DNA of 64,000 bases from Alphaproteobacteria bacterium (GTDB lineage Bacteria > Pseudomonadota > Alphaproteobacteria > Rhizobiales > Xanthobacteraceae), in contig VBAH01000049.1 of NCBI GenBank assembly GCA_005884685.1, forward strand, positions 62,001-126,000. Reading direction: 5' to 3'. Every line of letters begins with the position of its first letter. The first letter of the stretch is position 1. The notes beneath the pieces are model-generated. The model had not been told where the DNA came from. It did no database searches and was given only the letters and a program-made list of their open reading frames with translations. Position numbers and translations under genes: made by a program. Positions 17,979 through 28,733 of the stretch are shown piece by piece.

Positions 17979-18854
17979 ATGGCCTCACTCAAGGACATGC
18001 GGGTCCGCATCGCCTCCACCAAGGCGACGCAGAAGATCACCAAGGCGATGCAGATGGTCGCGGCTTCCAAGCTGCGCCGCGCGCAGGCCGCGGCCGAGGC
18101 CGCGCGCCCGTATGCCGAGCGCATGGACACCGTGCTCGGCAACATCGCCTCCTCGGTGACGGACGTGGCCGCGGCGCCGAAGCTGCTCGCCGGCACCGGC
18201 GAGGACAAGGTGCATCTGCTGCTGGTCTGCACCGGCGAGCGCGGACTTTCCGGCGCGTTCAACTCGGCGATCGTGCGGCTCGCGCGCGAGCACGCCAACC
18301 GGCTGATGGGCGAAGGCAAGCAGGTCAAGTTCTTCTGTGTCGGGCGCAAGGGCTATGAGCAGCTGCGCCGCCAGTACGAGAGGCAGATCGTCGACCATCT
18401 CGAGCTGCGCGGCGTGCGCCAGCTGCAATTTTCTCACGCGCGCGACATCGCGGGCAAGATCATCGCGCGCTACGAGGCGGGCGAATTCGACGTCTGCACG
18501 CTGTTCTTTTCGCGCTTCAGGTCGGTAATCGCGCAGATTCCGACCGCGCAGCAGATCATCCCGGCGGTCTTCCCCGAGAAGGGCGCCGCCGCGCCGGCCG
18601 CCTCGTACGAATACGAGCCCGAGGAGGCCGACATCCTCACCGAGCTGCTGCCGCAGAATCTCAGCGTGCAGATCTTCCGCGCGCTCTTGGAAAACAACGC
18701 CTCGTTCTACGGTGCGCAGATGAGCGCGATGGACAACGCGACGCGCAACGCCGGCGAAATGATCCGCAAGCAGACGCTGACCTACAACCGCACGCGCCAG
18801 GCGATGATCACCAAGGAGCTGATCGAGATCATCTCCGGCGCCGAGGCGCTGTAA
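17979..18854 (+). CDS. atpG: ATP synthase F1 subunit gamma
   Basis: A 291-residue central rotor shaft. The N-terminal helix [20 protein letters not shown] with [14 protein letters not shown] and the C-terminal [19 protein letters not shown] with [18 protein letters not shown] are the diagnostic coiled-coil ends of gamma. The start follows GAGCGGG. It is separated from atpA by a palindromic repeat. Confidence 0.96.
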   Translation: MASLKDMRVRIASTKATQKITKAMQMVAASKLRRAQAAAEAARPYAERMDTVLGNIASSVTDVAAAPKLLAGTGEDKVHLLLVCTGERGLSGAFNSAIVRLAREHANRLMGEGKQVKFFCVGRKGYEQLRRQYERQIVDHLELRGVRQLQFSHARDIAGKIIARYEAGEFDVCTLFFSRFRSVIAQIPTAQQIIPAVFPEKGAAAPAASYEYEPEEADILTELLPQNLSVQIFRALLENNASFYGAQMSAMDNATRNAGEMIRKQTLTYNRTRQAMITKELIEIISGAEAL

Positions 18855-18873
18855 TGACGAGCAAGCTTCACCG

Positions 18874-20428
<1,555 letters not shown>

Positions 20429-20431
20429 GTG

Positions 20432-20528
20432 GCGAGTTGCGAATGGCGAATAGCGAATAGGGAGTAGCGGCAGGTGCGTTAACGAACGGCGGCGTTTCCA
20501 TTCGCCATTCGCCACTCACCATTCGCTG
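20432..20528. repeat. Inverted and tandem repeat between atpD and atpC
   Basis: The left half has tandem GCGAATGGCGAATAGCGAATA-like units (7-8-base period); the right half carries their inverse (CCATTCGCCATTCGCC and ACCATTCGC). It is unlike the other repeats in the window and lower in GC. Confidence 0.7.
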
Positions 20529-20535
20529 AAAACAA

Positions 20536-20949
20536 ATGGCCACCTTTCCGTTCGATCTCGTCTCTCCCGAAAAGCTCTTGTTCTCCGGCGAAGTCGACCA
20601 GGTCGACGTGCCGGGAACGGAAGGCGACTTCGGCGTGCTCGCCGGCCACGCGCCGACCGTGTCGGCGCTGCGCCCCGGGATCATGACGGTGTTCGTTAAC
20701 GGCAACGCCCAGCGCATGGTGGTGCTCGGCGGCTTCGCGGAAGTCTCGGCCGGCGGCAAGCTCACGGTGCTCGCCGATCTCGCCGACTCGGTGGAGGACT
20801 TCGATCGTGCCGCGCTCGCGGACCGCATCACCGCGCAGCAGGAAAAGATCAAGGAGATGGATGCCGGCAACGCGCTCGACAAGGCGATCGAGCAGCTCGA
20901 TCATTTCAAGCAGGTGGACAATCACCTGCAGGGGACCGGGATGCATTGA
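20536..20949 (+). CDS. atpC: ATP synthase F1 subunit epsilon
   Basis: 137 residues: an N-terminal beta-sandwich ([43 protein letters not shown]) that contacts the rotor, then a C-terminal helical part with an alanine-rich QQEKIKEMD region. It regulates ATP hydrolysis and couples F1 to the c-ring. It is the last gene of the operon; a class E repeat follows. Confidence 0.95.
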   Translation: MATFPFDLVSPEKLLFSGEVDQVDVPGTEGDFGVLAGHAPTVSALRPGIMTVFVNGNAQRMVVLGGFAEVSAGGKLTVLADLADSVEDFDRAALADRITAQQEKIKEMDAGNALDKAIEQLDHFKQVDNHLQGTGMH

Positions 20950-20959
20950 CGCCGGCCGT

Positions 20960-21076
20960 GTAGCCCGGATGAAGCGAAGCGTAATCCGGGAACGGCGTTT
21001 CGGTTGAGAGGCTGGCCCCGCATTCCGCCATAGCGCGTCGAAGACGCGCGTAAACGCGCTTATGCCATGCGGGCTA
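20960..21076. repeat. Inverted repeat (class E) after atpC
   Basis: It opens GTAGCCCGGATGAAGCGAAG and TAATCCGGGA and closes with ATGCGGGCTAC. It lies between convergent atpC and rppH and is a likely transcription stop for both. Confidence 0.75.
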
Positions 21077-21080
21077 CAAG

Positions 21081-21578
21081 CTATCTCGCAAACCGCGCGA
21101 ACTCCCGCGCCACAGCCTCGTAAACTTCGCGCCGGAACGGCACCACCAGCTCCGGCACGCGCGCGAGCTCTTCCCAGCGCCAGGCGTCGAACTCGGGCTC
21201 CTGATTGTTGCGCCACGCCGTCATCGCGATCTCGCGCTCCTCGCCGGTAAAGCGGAACGCGAACCACTTCTGCCGCTGGCCGCGGAACACCGCCAGCCGG
21301 TGCGGCGGGCCGTCGTAGGGCGGGAAATCATAGGTGAGCCATTCGGCGGTTTCGCCGAGATACGCGACGCTCGTCACCCCGGTCTCCTCGTAAAGCTCGC
21401 GCTCTGCGGCCGGATGCGGGTCTTCGTCCGGGTCGATGCCGCCCTGCGGCATCTGCCACTCGAAGCCGGGCAGGATGTATTCCGGACCGTCGTGCTTGAA
21501 ACGATGCCCGATCAGCACGCGGCCGCCTGCGTTGAACAGCGCGATGCCGACGTTGGGGCGGTACGGTTTGTCGGTCAC
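21081..21578 (-). CDS. rppH: RNA pyrophosphohydrolase (nudix family), copy 1
   Basis: 165 residues. The nudix box is complete (GGIDPDEDPHPAAEREL with YEETGV), and the RppH-type WQMPQGGID precedes it. The enzyme removes pyrophosphate from the 5' end of mRNA to start decay, or cleaves dinucleoside polyphosphates. The N-terminal YRPNVGIALFN matches RppH. It is immediately followed, with a repeat between, by a second nudix gene of the same subfamily. Confidence 0.88.
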   Translation of the reverse strand: MTDKPYRPNVGIALFNAGGRVLIGHRFKHDGPEYILPGFEWQMPQGGIDPDEDPHPAAERELYEETGVTSVAYLGETAEWLTYDFPPYDGPPHRLAVFRGQRQKWFAFRFTGEEREIAMTAWRNNQEPEFDAWRWEELARVPELVVPFRREVYEAVAREFARFAR

Positions 21579-21585
21579 CGCATAC

Positions 21586-21683
21586 TCCGCTCATGCCCGC
21601 CCCCGATCAGGTCGGGGGTAAACTCGCGGGCATCCAGTCCTTCATGCAGGGCCCTGGGTCCCCGCTTTCGCGGGGACGAGCGG
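21586..21683. repeat. Two-hairpin repeat (class A) between the two nudix genes
   Basis: It runs from TCCGCTCATGCCCGCCCCCG to GTCCCCGCTTTCGCGGGGAC plus GAGCGG. The middle contains CCCCGATCAGGTCGGGG. Confidence 0.8.
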
Positions 21684-21693
21684 AGCGAGTGCA

Positions 21694-22194
21694 TCATGCC
21701 ACCAAATGCGCGAATGCATCGACCACGCGCTGGTACACCGCGCGCTTGAACGGGATCACGAGGTCGGGAAGGTTGCGCATCGGCTCCCAGCGCCACTCGA
21801 CGAATTCCGGCTCGTGGCCGCCGGCGGGATTGAGGATGTCGATCTCGCCGTCGTCGCCGGTGAAGGCGAGCGCGTACCATTTCTGCGTCTGGCCGCGATA
21901 GCGCCCCTTCCAGGCGTGCCTTGCGACCTCCGGCGGCAGGTCGTAGTTCAACCAGCCGGCAATCTCGTCGAGCTTCGCGACCGACGTGATGCTGGTTTCC
22001 TCGGCGAGCTCGCGCAATGCGGCCGGCCACGGGTCCTCACCCTTGTCGATGCCGCCCTGCGGCATCTGCCACACATGGGTGAGATCGACGTGCTCCGGCC
22101 CCTCGGTGCGCCGCCCGATGAACACGAGCCCGTCGCGGTTGAGCACCATGGTGCCGACGCAGGGGCGATAGGGGAGGGAGGCGTGCTTGGGCAT
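21694..22194 (-). CDS. RNA pyrophosphohydrolase (nudix family), copy 2
   Basis: 166 residues, a paralogue of its neighbour with the same layout: [30 protein letters not shown], then the nudix box [12 protein letters not shown], and a C-terminal [17 protein letters not shown]. All metal-binding Glu residues of the box are present. The RppH-like signature is shared, so one copy may process RNA and the other a dinucleoside polyphosphate (inference). The ATG of [11 protein letters not shown] is the natural start. Confidence 0.85.
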   Translation of the reverse strand: MPKHASLPYRPCVGTMVLNRDGLVFIGRRTEGPEHVDLTHVWQMPQGGIDKGEDPWPAALRELAEETSITSVAKLDEIAGWLNYDLPPEVARHAWKGRYRGQTQKWYALAFTGDDGEIDILNPAGGHEPEFVEWRWEPMRNLPDLVIPFKRAVYQRVVDAFAHLVA

Positions 22195-22211
22195 TAGGCT
22201 ACTCGCTCGCG

Positions 22212-23438
22212 TCAACTCCCGGTCTTCGGCCGGTTCGCCACCATGCTGACCGGGACCAGCACAATGCCGCGGCCTTCCGCCGCCTTCGCCCATTGCGCGA
22301 TGCGCTCGATCGAGACGGGAAGCGCGCTGGCGGCGCCGATCGCGACCCCGCGACTGCGCGCGGCTGCTTCCAGCCGCGCCAGCGCGTTGTCGATCTCGGC
22401 GGCGGTCGGTATGGCGTCGAGCACGGTGTCGGCTCTGGCGAACGCCACGTTGCCGGCGCCGGACATCTGGCTCGCGACGCTGCGCGGCGACGCGCCGTCG
22501 TCGAACCAGATCAGCCCGCGCTTGCCGATCTCGCGGATCACCGGCCCGAGCGCCTGATCGGCCGCGGTAAAGCGCGCGCCCATCAGGCTGGTCACGCCGA
22601 CATAGCCCGCAAAGCGGCTCAGGAACCAGTGCAGGCGGTCGATGTTCTGCTCGGCGTCAAGCGACGCGAGCAGCGTCTTCGGCCCGGGATCGTTGTCGGG
22701 ATAATCGAACGGCTCCATGCCGATCTGCAGCAGCACCTCGTGGTTTTCCCGGCGCGCGCGCGCGACCCAGCGCTCCAGATCGGTGCCGTAGGGCGCGAAC
22801 GCGAGCGTCACCGGCGCGGGAAGCTTTGCCAGCGCTTCGGCCGTGCTGTTCGCGCCGATGCCGAGGCCCTCGATCACGATCGCGATGCGCGGCGCGTCGG
22901 CGCGCTGCGGCTTCACCGGCCGCGCGTAGATGTCCGACGGACGCGCGCCGTCGGGCGCGATCTTCGGAATGGCGCCGTGCGCGGACGATTCGAGCAGGCG
23001 CTGATCGACCGGAACTTCCGGCTGCGGACCGGGCGGGGGCTCGGTCTTCAGTTCAGTTTTTTTTTGCGGCAGGGCGCCCGGCTGCCCGACCGTGACTTCC
23101 TGACGCTTGCCGGTCGTGCCGTCGATGATGGTGACGGTATTCGCCGCGGGCTTGTTGCCGTCGGCGAGCGCCACCGGTGCGGCCGCGGTCGGCTTGGCGG
23201 CGGTACCCTGCGCGCCCGCCGGCTGTGCGGCTGTCGCGGCGCTGACCACCGCCATCGGCTCGCCGCCGAACGGCTCGTCGACGAACAGGATCCAGCCGGT
23301 CAGCACGGCGACGCACAGGCCGAGCAGGCCGGCCATCGTCCGCACCACCACCGGAATGGGCAGCACGAACCGCCGCTTGCGCTTTGGGGTCTGGCCGAGC
23401 GGCTTGTGCAGGTCGTCGGTCGAATCGTCGGCGGACAA
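22212..23438 (-). CDS. Divergent polysaccharide deacetylase family protein (YibQ-like)
   Basis: 408 residues with an N-terminal cytoplasmic Lys/Arg stretch (PKRKRRF), one membrane anchor (about residues 32-52), an Ala/Pro-rich linker of about 120 residues, and a C-terminal deacetylase-like domain ([73 protein letters not shown]). These blocks are characteristic of the family found next to EnvC and CtpA, where a role in cell-wall remodelling is presumed. The first motif reads VIEGLG where family members usually have VIDDLG. Confidence 0.85.
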   Translation of the reverse strand: MSADDSTDDLHKPLGQTPKRKRRFVLPIPVVVRTMAGLLGLCVAVLTGWILFVDEPFGGEPMAVVSAATAAQPAGAQGTAAKPTAAAPVALADGNKPAANTVTIIDGTTGKRQEVTVGQPGALPQKKTELKTEPPPGPQPEVPVDQRLLESSAHGAIPKIAPDGARPSDIYARPVKPQRADAPRIAIVIEGLGIGANSTAEALAKLPAPVTLAFAPYGTDLERWVARARRENHEVLLQIGMEPFDYPDNDPGPKTLLASLDAEQNIDRLHWFLSRFAGYVGVTSLMGARFTAADQALGPVIREIGKRGLIWFDDGASPRSVASQMSGAGNVAFARADTVLDAIPTAAEIDNALARLEAAARSRGVAIGAASALPVSIERIAQWAKAAEGRGIVLVPVSMVANRPKTGS

Positions 23439-23523
23439 GGGAACGGCTCCGGGCTCGCTGTCCCGGACAGCCTAAGCGGCAGGCGTTAACCGAGCGTTTA
23501 CCGTACCGGCCAGCTGCGCCGCT

Positions 23524-23620
23524 GGTCCCCGCGAAAGCGGGGACCACCCCCTCCCTTTATCCCTCCCCCGCAAGCGGGGGAGGGATAAAGGGAGGGGGCC
23601 GCTTGCGCGGGAATGAGCGG
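23524..23620. repeat. Two-hairpin repeat (class A variant)
   Basis: GGTCCCCGCGAAAGCGGGGACC is followed by a nearly perfect long stem CCCCCTCCCTTTATCCCTCC against its inverse, around CCCGCAAGCGGG, ending GGAATGAGCGG. It lies between ctpA and the deacetylase gene. Confidence 0.8.
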
Positions 23621-23637
23621 AGGATGGATTCGCCACC

Positions 23638-23672
23638 AAACGAAAAGGGGCGGCCCGAAGGCCGCCCCTTGA
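23638..23672 (-). terminator. Rho-independent terminator of ctpA
   Basis: On the minus strand AAGGGGCGGCC-TTC-GGGCCGCCCC is followed by TTTTCGTTT. It lies about 25 bases after the ctpA stop. Confidence 0.85.
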
Positions 23673-23693
23673 TCTCATGCGCGCCGCGCAACC

Positions 23694-25040
23694 TTACTGC
23701 TGCGGCGCCTGCGCCGCCTTGGTGTTCGGCGGGAAGGCCGGATTGGTCTTCGTGCCGCGCAGCAATTCCAGCGCCATGTTGAGCGCCTTGTCGTTCTTCA
23801 CGTCCGGCGGGATGTAGGACTGCGAGCCGGTCTGCTCCTCGCCTTCCTGCGTCTTGAGGTGACCGCGCAGCGAGGCCTCGCCCTTGGTGTCGGAGCGCGA
23901 CTTGAGGTCGTCCGGCACGTCCTGCAACACCTCGATCTCCGGCACGATGCCCTTGGCCTGGATCGATTTGCCCGAGGGCGTGTAGTAGCGCGCGGTGGTC
24001 AGCCGCAGCGCGCCGTTGTTGTTGCCGAGCGGGATGATCGTCTGCACCGAGCCTTTGCCGAACGAGCGCGTGCCGAGGATGGTCGCGCGCTTGTGGTCCT
24101 GCAGCGCGCCGGCGACGATCTCGGAGGCCGAGGCGGAGCCGCCGTTCACCAGCACGATGATCGGCTTGCCGTTGGTGAGGTCGCCCGCGCGCGCCGAGTA
24201 GCGCTGCGTCTCCTCGGCATTGCGCCCGCGGGTCGAGACGATCTCGCCGCGCTCGAGGAAGGCATCCGACACCGAGATCGCCTGATCGAGCAGGCCGCCC
24301 GGATTGTTGCGCAGGTCGAGCACGTAGCCCTTGAGCTTGTCCTTGCCGAGCTGCGTGGTGATGTCGGTGATCGCCTTCTTCAGCCCTTCGGACGTCTGCT
24401 CGTTGAACTGGCTGATGCGGATGAAGCCGATGTCGTCGCCCTCGACGCGCGAGCGCACCGAGCGCACGCGGATGACGTCGCGCGTGATCGACACCTCGAT
24501 CGGCTTGTCCTGGCCCTTGCGCATGATGGTCAGCTTGATCTTGGTGTTGACCGGCCCGCGCATCTTCTCGACCGCCTGGTTCAGGGTGAGACCCTGCACC
24601 TGCTCGCCGTCGAGCTGGGTGATGACGTCGTTCGCCATCACGCCGGCCTTGGCGGCGGGCGTGTCGTCGATCGGGGTGACGACCTTGACGAGGCCGTCTT
24701 CCATCGTGACCTCGATGCCGAGTCCGCCGAACTCGCCGCGCGTCTGCACTTGCATGTCGCGGAAGCTCTTGGCGTCCATGTAGCTCGAATGCGGGTCGAG
24801 CCCGTTGAGCATGCCGTTGATCGCCTGCTCGACCAGCTTGGCGTCGTCCGGCTTCTCGACGTAGTCGGCGCGCACGCGCTCGAACACGTCGCCGAACAAA
24901 TTGAGCTGCCGGTAGGTGTCGGCGGCCGCCGCTTTCGCGCTGGCGCTGAGGAACGCCATGCTGCGGGGCTGGGTGGCGGCGAGCGTGATGGCCACACCGG
25001 CGGCTGCACCGAGGAGGACCAGAGAAGTCTTGCGTATCAT
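23694..25040 (-). CDS. ctpA: Carboxy-terminal processing protease (S41 family)
   Basis: 448 residues with an N-terminal signal or anchor, a PDZ domain (GLGIEVTMEDG to ANDVITQLDGEQV) and a C-terminal tail-specific protease domain. The catalytic serine is in NGGSASASEIVAGAL, and the lysine is about 25 residues later in GTRSFGKGSVQT. It degrades or trims periplasmic proteins from their C-terminus. The ATG overlaps the stop of the envC-like gene (ATGA), and the pair EnvC/CtpA is a recurrent operon in this order. In-frame upstream starts lie inside the envC gene and are rejected. Confidence 0.93.
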   Translation of the reverse strand: MIRKTSLVLLGAAAGVAITLAATQPRSMAFLSASAKAAAADTYRQLNLFGDVFERVRADYVEKPDDAKLVEQAINGMLNGLDPHSSYMDAKSFRDMQVQTRGEFGGLGIEVTMEDGLVKVVTPIDDTPAAKAGVMANDVITQLDGEQVQGLTLNQAVEKMRGPVNTKIKLTIMRKGQDKPIEVSITRDVIRVRSVRSRVEGDDIGFIRISQFNEQTSEGLKKAITDITTQLGKDKLKGYVLDLRNNPGGLLDQAISVSDAFLERGEIVSTRGRNAEETQRYSARAGDLTNGKPIIVLVNGGSASASEIVAGALQDHKRATILGTRSFGKGSVQTIIPLGNNNGALRLTTARYYTPSGKSIQAKGIVPEIEVLQDVPDDLKSRSDTKGEASLRGHLKTQEGEEQTGSQSYIPPDVKNDKALNMALELLRGTKTNPAFPPNTKAAQAPQQ

Positions 25041-26392
25041 CCGCGAACCTTTTCGCTGTCGTTTGCCGCCCACCATGGGCCGGGATCGACGGGAACTCCG
25101 TCTTTTCGAAATTCGATATACAGGATCGGCTGGCTCGATCCCGTCGCTACGGCTGCGGCCGATTGCGGCCCGCCCCCCATGATCGCCACTGGCTCCCCGG
25201 TCAGCACAAACTGGCCAATGTCCACCGAGATTCGTTCCATCCCCGCAAGCAGCACATGATATCCGCCGCCGGCATTCAGGATCAAGAGTTGTCCGTAGGA
25301 CCGGAACGGTCCGGCGTACACCACCCAGCCGTCGCAGGGGGCGGTCACCTGTGCACCGGCCCGGCTTGCAAGAGATAGGCCTTTTTCGGTGCCGCCCAAG
25401 CCGTCCGGCACGCCGAAGTCGCGAATCCTGATGCCGTTGAGCGGCAGCGGCAGCGTTTTCTTGGCCGCCGCGAAGGCAATGGCCGGGGAGAGCCGCCCCG
25501 GGTCCTGCAGCGCCGCGAGGCTGTTTTTCGGATCGGCCGGCCGGTCGGCGCGGGCCGCGGCGGCCGCGCGGGCCGAAGCGGCGATATCCTGTTCGAGCCG
25601 CCCGATCAGATCCTTCAGGTTGTCGGCTTGCCGCGCCAGCTGCACCGCGCGGGCGCGTTCGCCATCGAGCGCCTTTTCGGTCTCCGATTGTTTGCGCTGG
25701 CGCTCCGCAACGAGCCCTGTCATGCGTGTTCTTTCCTGCGAAAGTGCGGCGAGATCACGGCCGAGGACGTCCCGTTCGGCAGCTATTTCGTTACGTACTT
25801 TCACGAGTTCGGCAAGATCGGCGAGCAGCGTGTCGACCTCGACCTTCATGTCGGGCAGGACCGCCCCGAGCAGTATCGCGGTACGCACCGACTGCAGCGC
25901 ATCTTCCGGACTGACCATCAGGGCCGGCGGCGGCGTGCGGCCGACCCGCTGCAGGGCGGCCAAAACCTCCCCGATCACGGCGCGGCGGCTGTTGAGCGAG
26001 CGGCGCACGGTATTCTCGTTGGCCTGCAGGGCGGCGAGGCGCGTTTCGGCCGCCGCGATGCGATCCTCGACGGCGCGAACGTTGGCGGCGGACCCGATCA
26101 GCAGCGCATTGAGCTTGCGCCGGTCCTCGCCGATCGCATCAAGCTCGGCCTTCAGCCGGGCGGCGATCTCGGCGTTCTTCCTCTGCTCGGCCTGGACTTT
26201 GTCCAGTTCCTCCTGCCGCGCGCCTTTGGCGGCCTCCGGGGCGACCGCGGTCGCCGACGGGGCGGCGGCAGCGGCAGGCGGCGGGGTAATCTGCAGCGGC
26301 TGCTGCGCCTGCCCCGGTCCGGCCAGCAGGAAAACGCCGAGCGCGCCGGCGACAAGCCAGCCGCATCGTCCACCTGGGGAGCCCGAGATCAT
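25037..26392 (-). CDS. EnvC-like murein hydrolase activator (M23/LytM fold)
   Basis: 451 residues: a signal peptide (GVFLLAGPGQAQ), a Pro/Ala linker, a long coiled-coil region (about 55-290), and a C-terminal LytM domain (about 320-445). The zinc-binding His/Asp pattern of active M23 peptidases is not apparent: the region that would hold HxxxD reads FGVPDGLGGTEKGLSLASRAG. This fits an EnvC-like activator of amidases rather than an active endopeptidase. It is co-transcribed with ctpA. Confidence 0.85.
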   Translation of the reverse strand: MISGSPGGRCGWLVAGALGVFLLAGPGQAQQPLQITPPPAAAAAPSATAVAPEAAKGARQEELDKVQAEQRKNAEIAARLKAELDAIGEDRRKLNALLIGSAANVRAVEDRIAAAETRLAALQANENTVRRSLNSRRAVIGEVLAALQRVGRTPPPALMVSPEDALQSVRTAILLGAVLPDMKVEVDTLLADLAELVKVRNEIAAERDVLGRDLAALSQERTRMTGLVAERQRKQSETEKALDGERARAVQLARQADNLKDLIGRLEQDIAASARAAAAARADRPADPKNSLAALQDPGRLSPAIAFAAAKKTLPLPLNGIRIRDFGVPDGLGGTEKGLSLASRAGAQVTAPCDGWVVYAGPFRSYGQLLILNAGGGYHVLLAGMERISVDIGQFVLTGEPVAIMGGGPQSAAAVATGSSQPILYIEFRKDGVPVDPGPWWAANDSEKVRG

Positions 26393-26522
26393 CGCGCCAA
26401 ACTACGCCTGAAGGTCGTTGAGGAACGATTAACCTTTCGGATGCGGCCGAAATGGGCCGGAGCGTGCGCCATGATCGGCGGGCGACATTGATTTCCCCGA
26501 TGATCCGCGCTTCGAATGCCCG

Positions 26523-28727
26523 ATGCCGCCCGCCGACGCCTTCATGGCCGCCCTCCGCCACCATCAGGCCGGCCAGTTCGCCGAGGCGGACCGCCTCTAT
26601 GGCGAAGTGCTCGCCGCCGAGCCGGGGCACCTGCATGCGCTGCATTTCCGCGGCGCGCTGGCCCATGCGACCGGACGCAACGAGGAGGCCGTCGCGCTGA
26701 TCGGGCGCGCGCTCGCGCTCGACGAGGCGGTTCCCGAGCTGCACTACAATATCGGGCTGGCGTTGTGGGCGCTCGACCGCCGCGAGGAGGCCGCGCGCCA
26801 CTGGGCGCGCGCCGTCAAGCTCAATCCGAATTTCGCCGAGGCGCGGCTCAACCTCGGCAATGCGCTGCGCGAGGAGCGCCGTTTCAACGAGGCGATCGCG
26901 CAGCACAGTGCGGCGGTGAACCTGCAGCCGCAATCGCCGCAGGCGCACAACAGCCTCGGCCTCTCGCTCGCGAAAGCCGGGCGTGACGACGACGCGATCC
27001 ACCACTACGAGCGCGCGCTGGCGCTGCGGCCGGACTTCGTCGACGCCTATCTCAATCTCGCGATGTCGCACGCCAAACGCGGCGCCACCGGCCAGGCGCT
27101 CGTGCTGACGATGCGCAGCCTCGACATCCGCGAGACGGCGGAGAACAAGGATCTGTTCGCCGGGCTGGTGCCGGCGATTGCGGTCGCGCGCGATGACCCC
27201 GACTTGCGCCGCTACCTCCTGCGCGCGCTGGAGCAGGGGTGGAGCGCGCCGAGCGTGATTGCGCGCGCGGCCGTCAGTGCGATCCGCCATGGTCCCGCCA
27301 GTGCGCTCATCGCGCGCGCCGCGCAGGCCTGGCCGGCGCGGCTGACTGCGGGAGAGCTGTTTGGCGCAGCGGGACTCGCGGGGCTGAACGAGCCGCTGCT
27401 GCTGGCGCTGATGGCGCGCACCGTCGTGGGCGATGCCGGGCTGGAGAAATTTCTCGCGGCCTGCCGGTTTGCGCTGCTCGAGGCGGCCGCAGCGGCGCCG
27501 CCCGATGACGCCGCCTTGCTGGAAATCGCCTGCGCGCTCGCGCGCCAGTGCTTCATCAATGAGTACGTCTACGCAACGGACGACGAGGAGGCGGCGCACC
27601 CGCGACAGCTGCTCGCGCGGGTCCAAGGGGCGCTGACCGCCGGCGCGGCGGTGCCGCCGCTGCAGGTCGCGGCGGTCGCGGCGTATTTTCCGCTGCAAGC
27701 GCTGGGCGCCACGGAGGCGCTGCTGGCGCGCGCCTGGCCGGCACCGATCGCGGCGCTGCTCGACCAGCACATCCGCGAGCCGCTTGAGCAGGCCGCGTTG
27801 CGCGCGGGCATCCCGCAGCTCACGCCGATCGAGGACGAGGTCTCGCGCGCCGTGCAGGCGCAATACGAGGCAAATCCCTATCCGCGCTGGATCGCGACGG
27901 GAAGTCCTCGGAAATACCCGAGCATCGACGCGTATCTGCGCGAGCGGGTTCCTCTTTCCCCATTCCGCCCGCCCGGCAAGACCGGTGGCCTCGACATTCT
28001 CATCGCGGGCTGCGGCACCGGCGAGCATGCGATTCTGACGGCGCAGCAATACGACGGCGCGCGCACCCTTGCGATCGATCTCAGCGGTGCGAGCCTTGCC
28101 TACGCGATCGCCAAATCCCGCGCGCTCGGGCTCGATGCGATCGCATACGCGCAGGCGGACATCATGCGGCTCGGCGCGCTCGAGCGCCGCTTCGACCTGA
28201 TCGAGTCGGTCGGCGTGCTGCACCATCTCGCCGATCCCTATGCGGGCTGGCGCGTGCTGCTGTCGCTGCTGCGTCCCGGCGGCATCATGCGCATCGGTCT
28301 CTACAGCGAGATCGCGCGGCAGGGCGTGGTGGCCGCCCGCGCGCTCATCGCGCAGGGCGGCTATGGCACGACGGCGGACGAAATCCGGCGCTTCCGGCGC
28401 GACCTGATGCAGGGCGGTCACGAACCGGCGCGCGACATCTTGCGCTTCACCGACTTCTATAGCTTGAGCGAATGTCGCGATCTTGTGTTCCACACGCAGG
28501 AGCACCGGATGACGCTGCCGGAGATCAAAGCCTTTCTCGCGGGCGAAGACCTGGAGCTGCTCGGGCTGGAAATCGACCGCGCGGCGGCGCGACAGTACGC
28601 GACGCGCTTTCCCGCCGATACCGCGATGACCGATCTCGAAAACTGGCACCTCTTCGAACAGGACAACCCGCGCACGTTCGAGGCGATGTACCGCTTGTGG
28701 GTGCACAAGCCGGCGGAGCAAAGCTGA
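26523..28727 (+). CDS. TPR-repeat / SAM-dependent methyltransferase fusion
   Basis: 734 residues. The first ~190 residues are four to five tetratricopeptide repeats (FAEADRLYGEVLAAEPGH, LHYNIGLALWAL, ARLNLGNALREE, AHNSLGLSLAKAG). A helical middle of about 250 residues follows, then a class I methyltransferase domain from about residue 480, with motif I DILIAGCGTGEHAI, an acidic residue ending beta-2 in LAIDLS, and motif post-I-like LIESVGVLHHL. The substrate is unknown; such TPR-MTases may act on sugars, lipids or protein partners bound by the repeats. It is oriented against the surrounding conserved block, between envC and rlmH, which suggests inserted cargo. Confidence 0.85.
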   Translation: MPPADAFMAALRHHQAGQFAEADRLYGEVLAAEPGHLHALHFRGALAHATGRNEEAVALIGRALALDEAVPELHYNIGLALWALDRREEAARHWARAVKLNPNFAEARLNLGNALREERRFNEAIAQHSAAVNLQPQSPQAHNSLGLSLAKAGRDDDAIHHYERALALRPDFVDAYLNLAMSHAKRGATGQALVLTMRSLDIRETAENKDLFAGLVPAIAVARDDPDLRRYLLRALEQGWSAPSVIARAAVSAIRHGPASALIARAAQAWPARLTAGELFGAAGLAGLNEPLLLALMARTVVGDAGLEKFLAACRFALLEAAAAAPPDDAALLEIACALARQCFINEYVYATDDEEAAHPRQLLARVQGALTAGAAVPPLQVAAVAAYFPLQALGATEALLARAWPAPIAALLDQHIREPLEQAALRAGIPQLTPIEDEVSRAVQAQYEANPYPRWIATGSPRKYPSIDAYLRERVPLSPFRPPGKTGGLDILIAGCGTGEHAILTAQQYDGARTLAIDLSGASLAYAIAKSRALGLDAIAYAQADIMRLGALERRFDLIESVGVLHHLADPYAGWRVLLSLLRPGGIMRIGLYSEIARQGVVAARALIAQGGYGTTADEIRRFRRDLMQGGHEPARDILRFTDFYSLSECRDLVFHTQEHRMTLPEIKAFLAGEDLELLGLEIDRAAARQYATRFPADTAMTDLENWHLFEQDNPRTFEAMYRLWVHKPAEQS

Positions 28728-28733
28728 TACGCC

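Noticed and set aside
26139-28721. 860-codon minus-strand open frame across the TPR-methyltransferase
   Set aside because: A shadow of the real plus-strand gene; no motif of its own.
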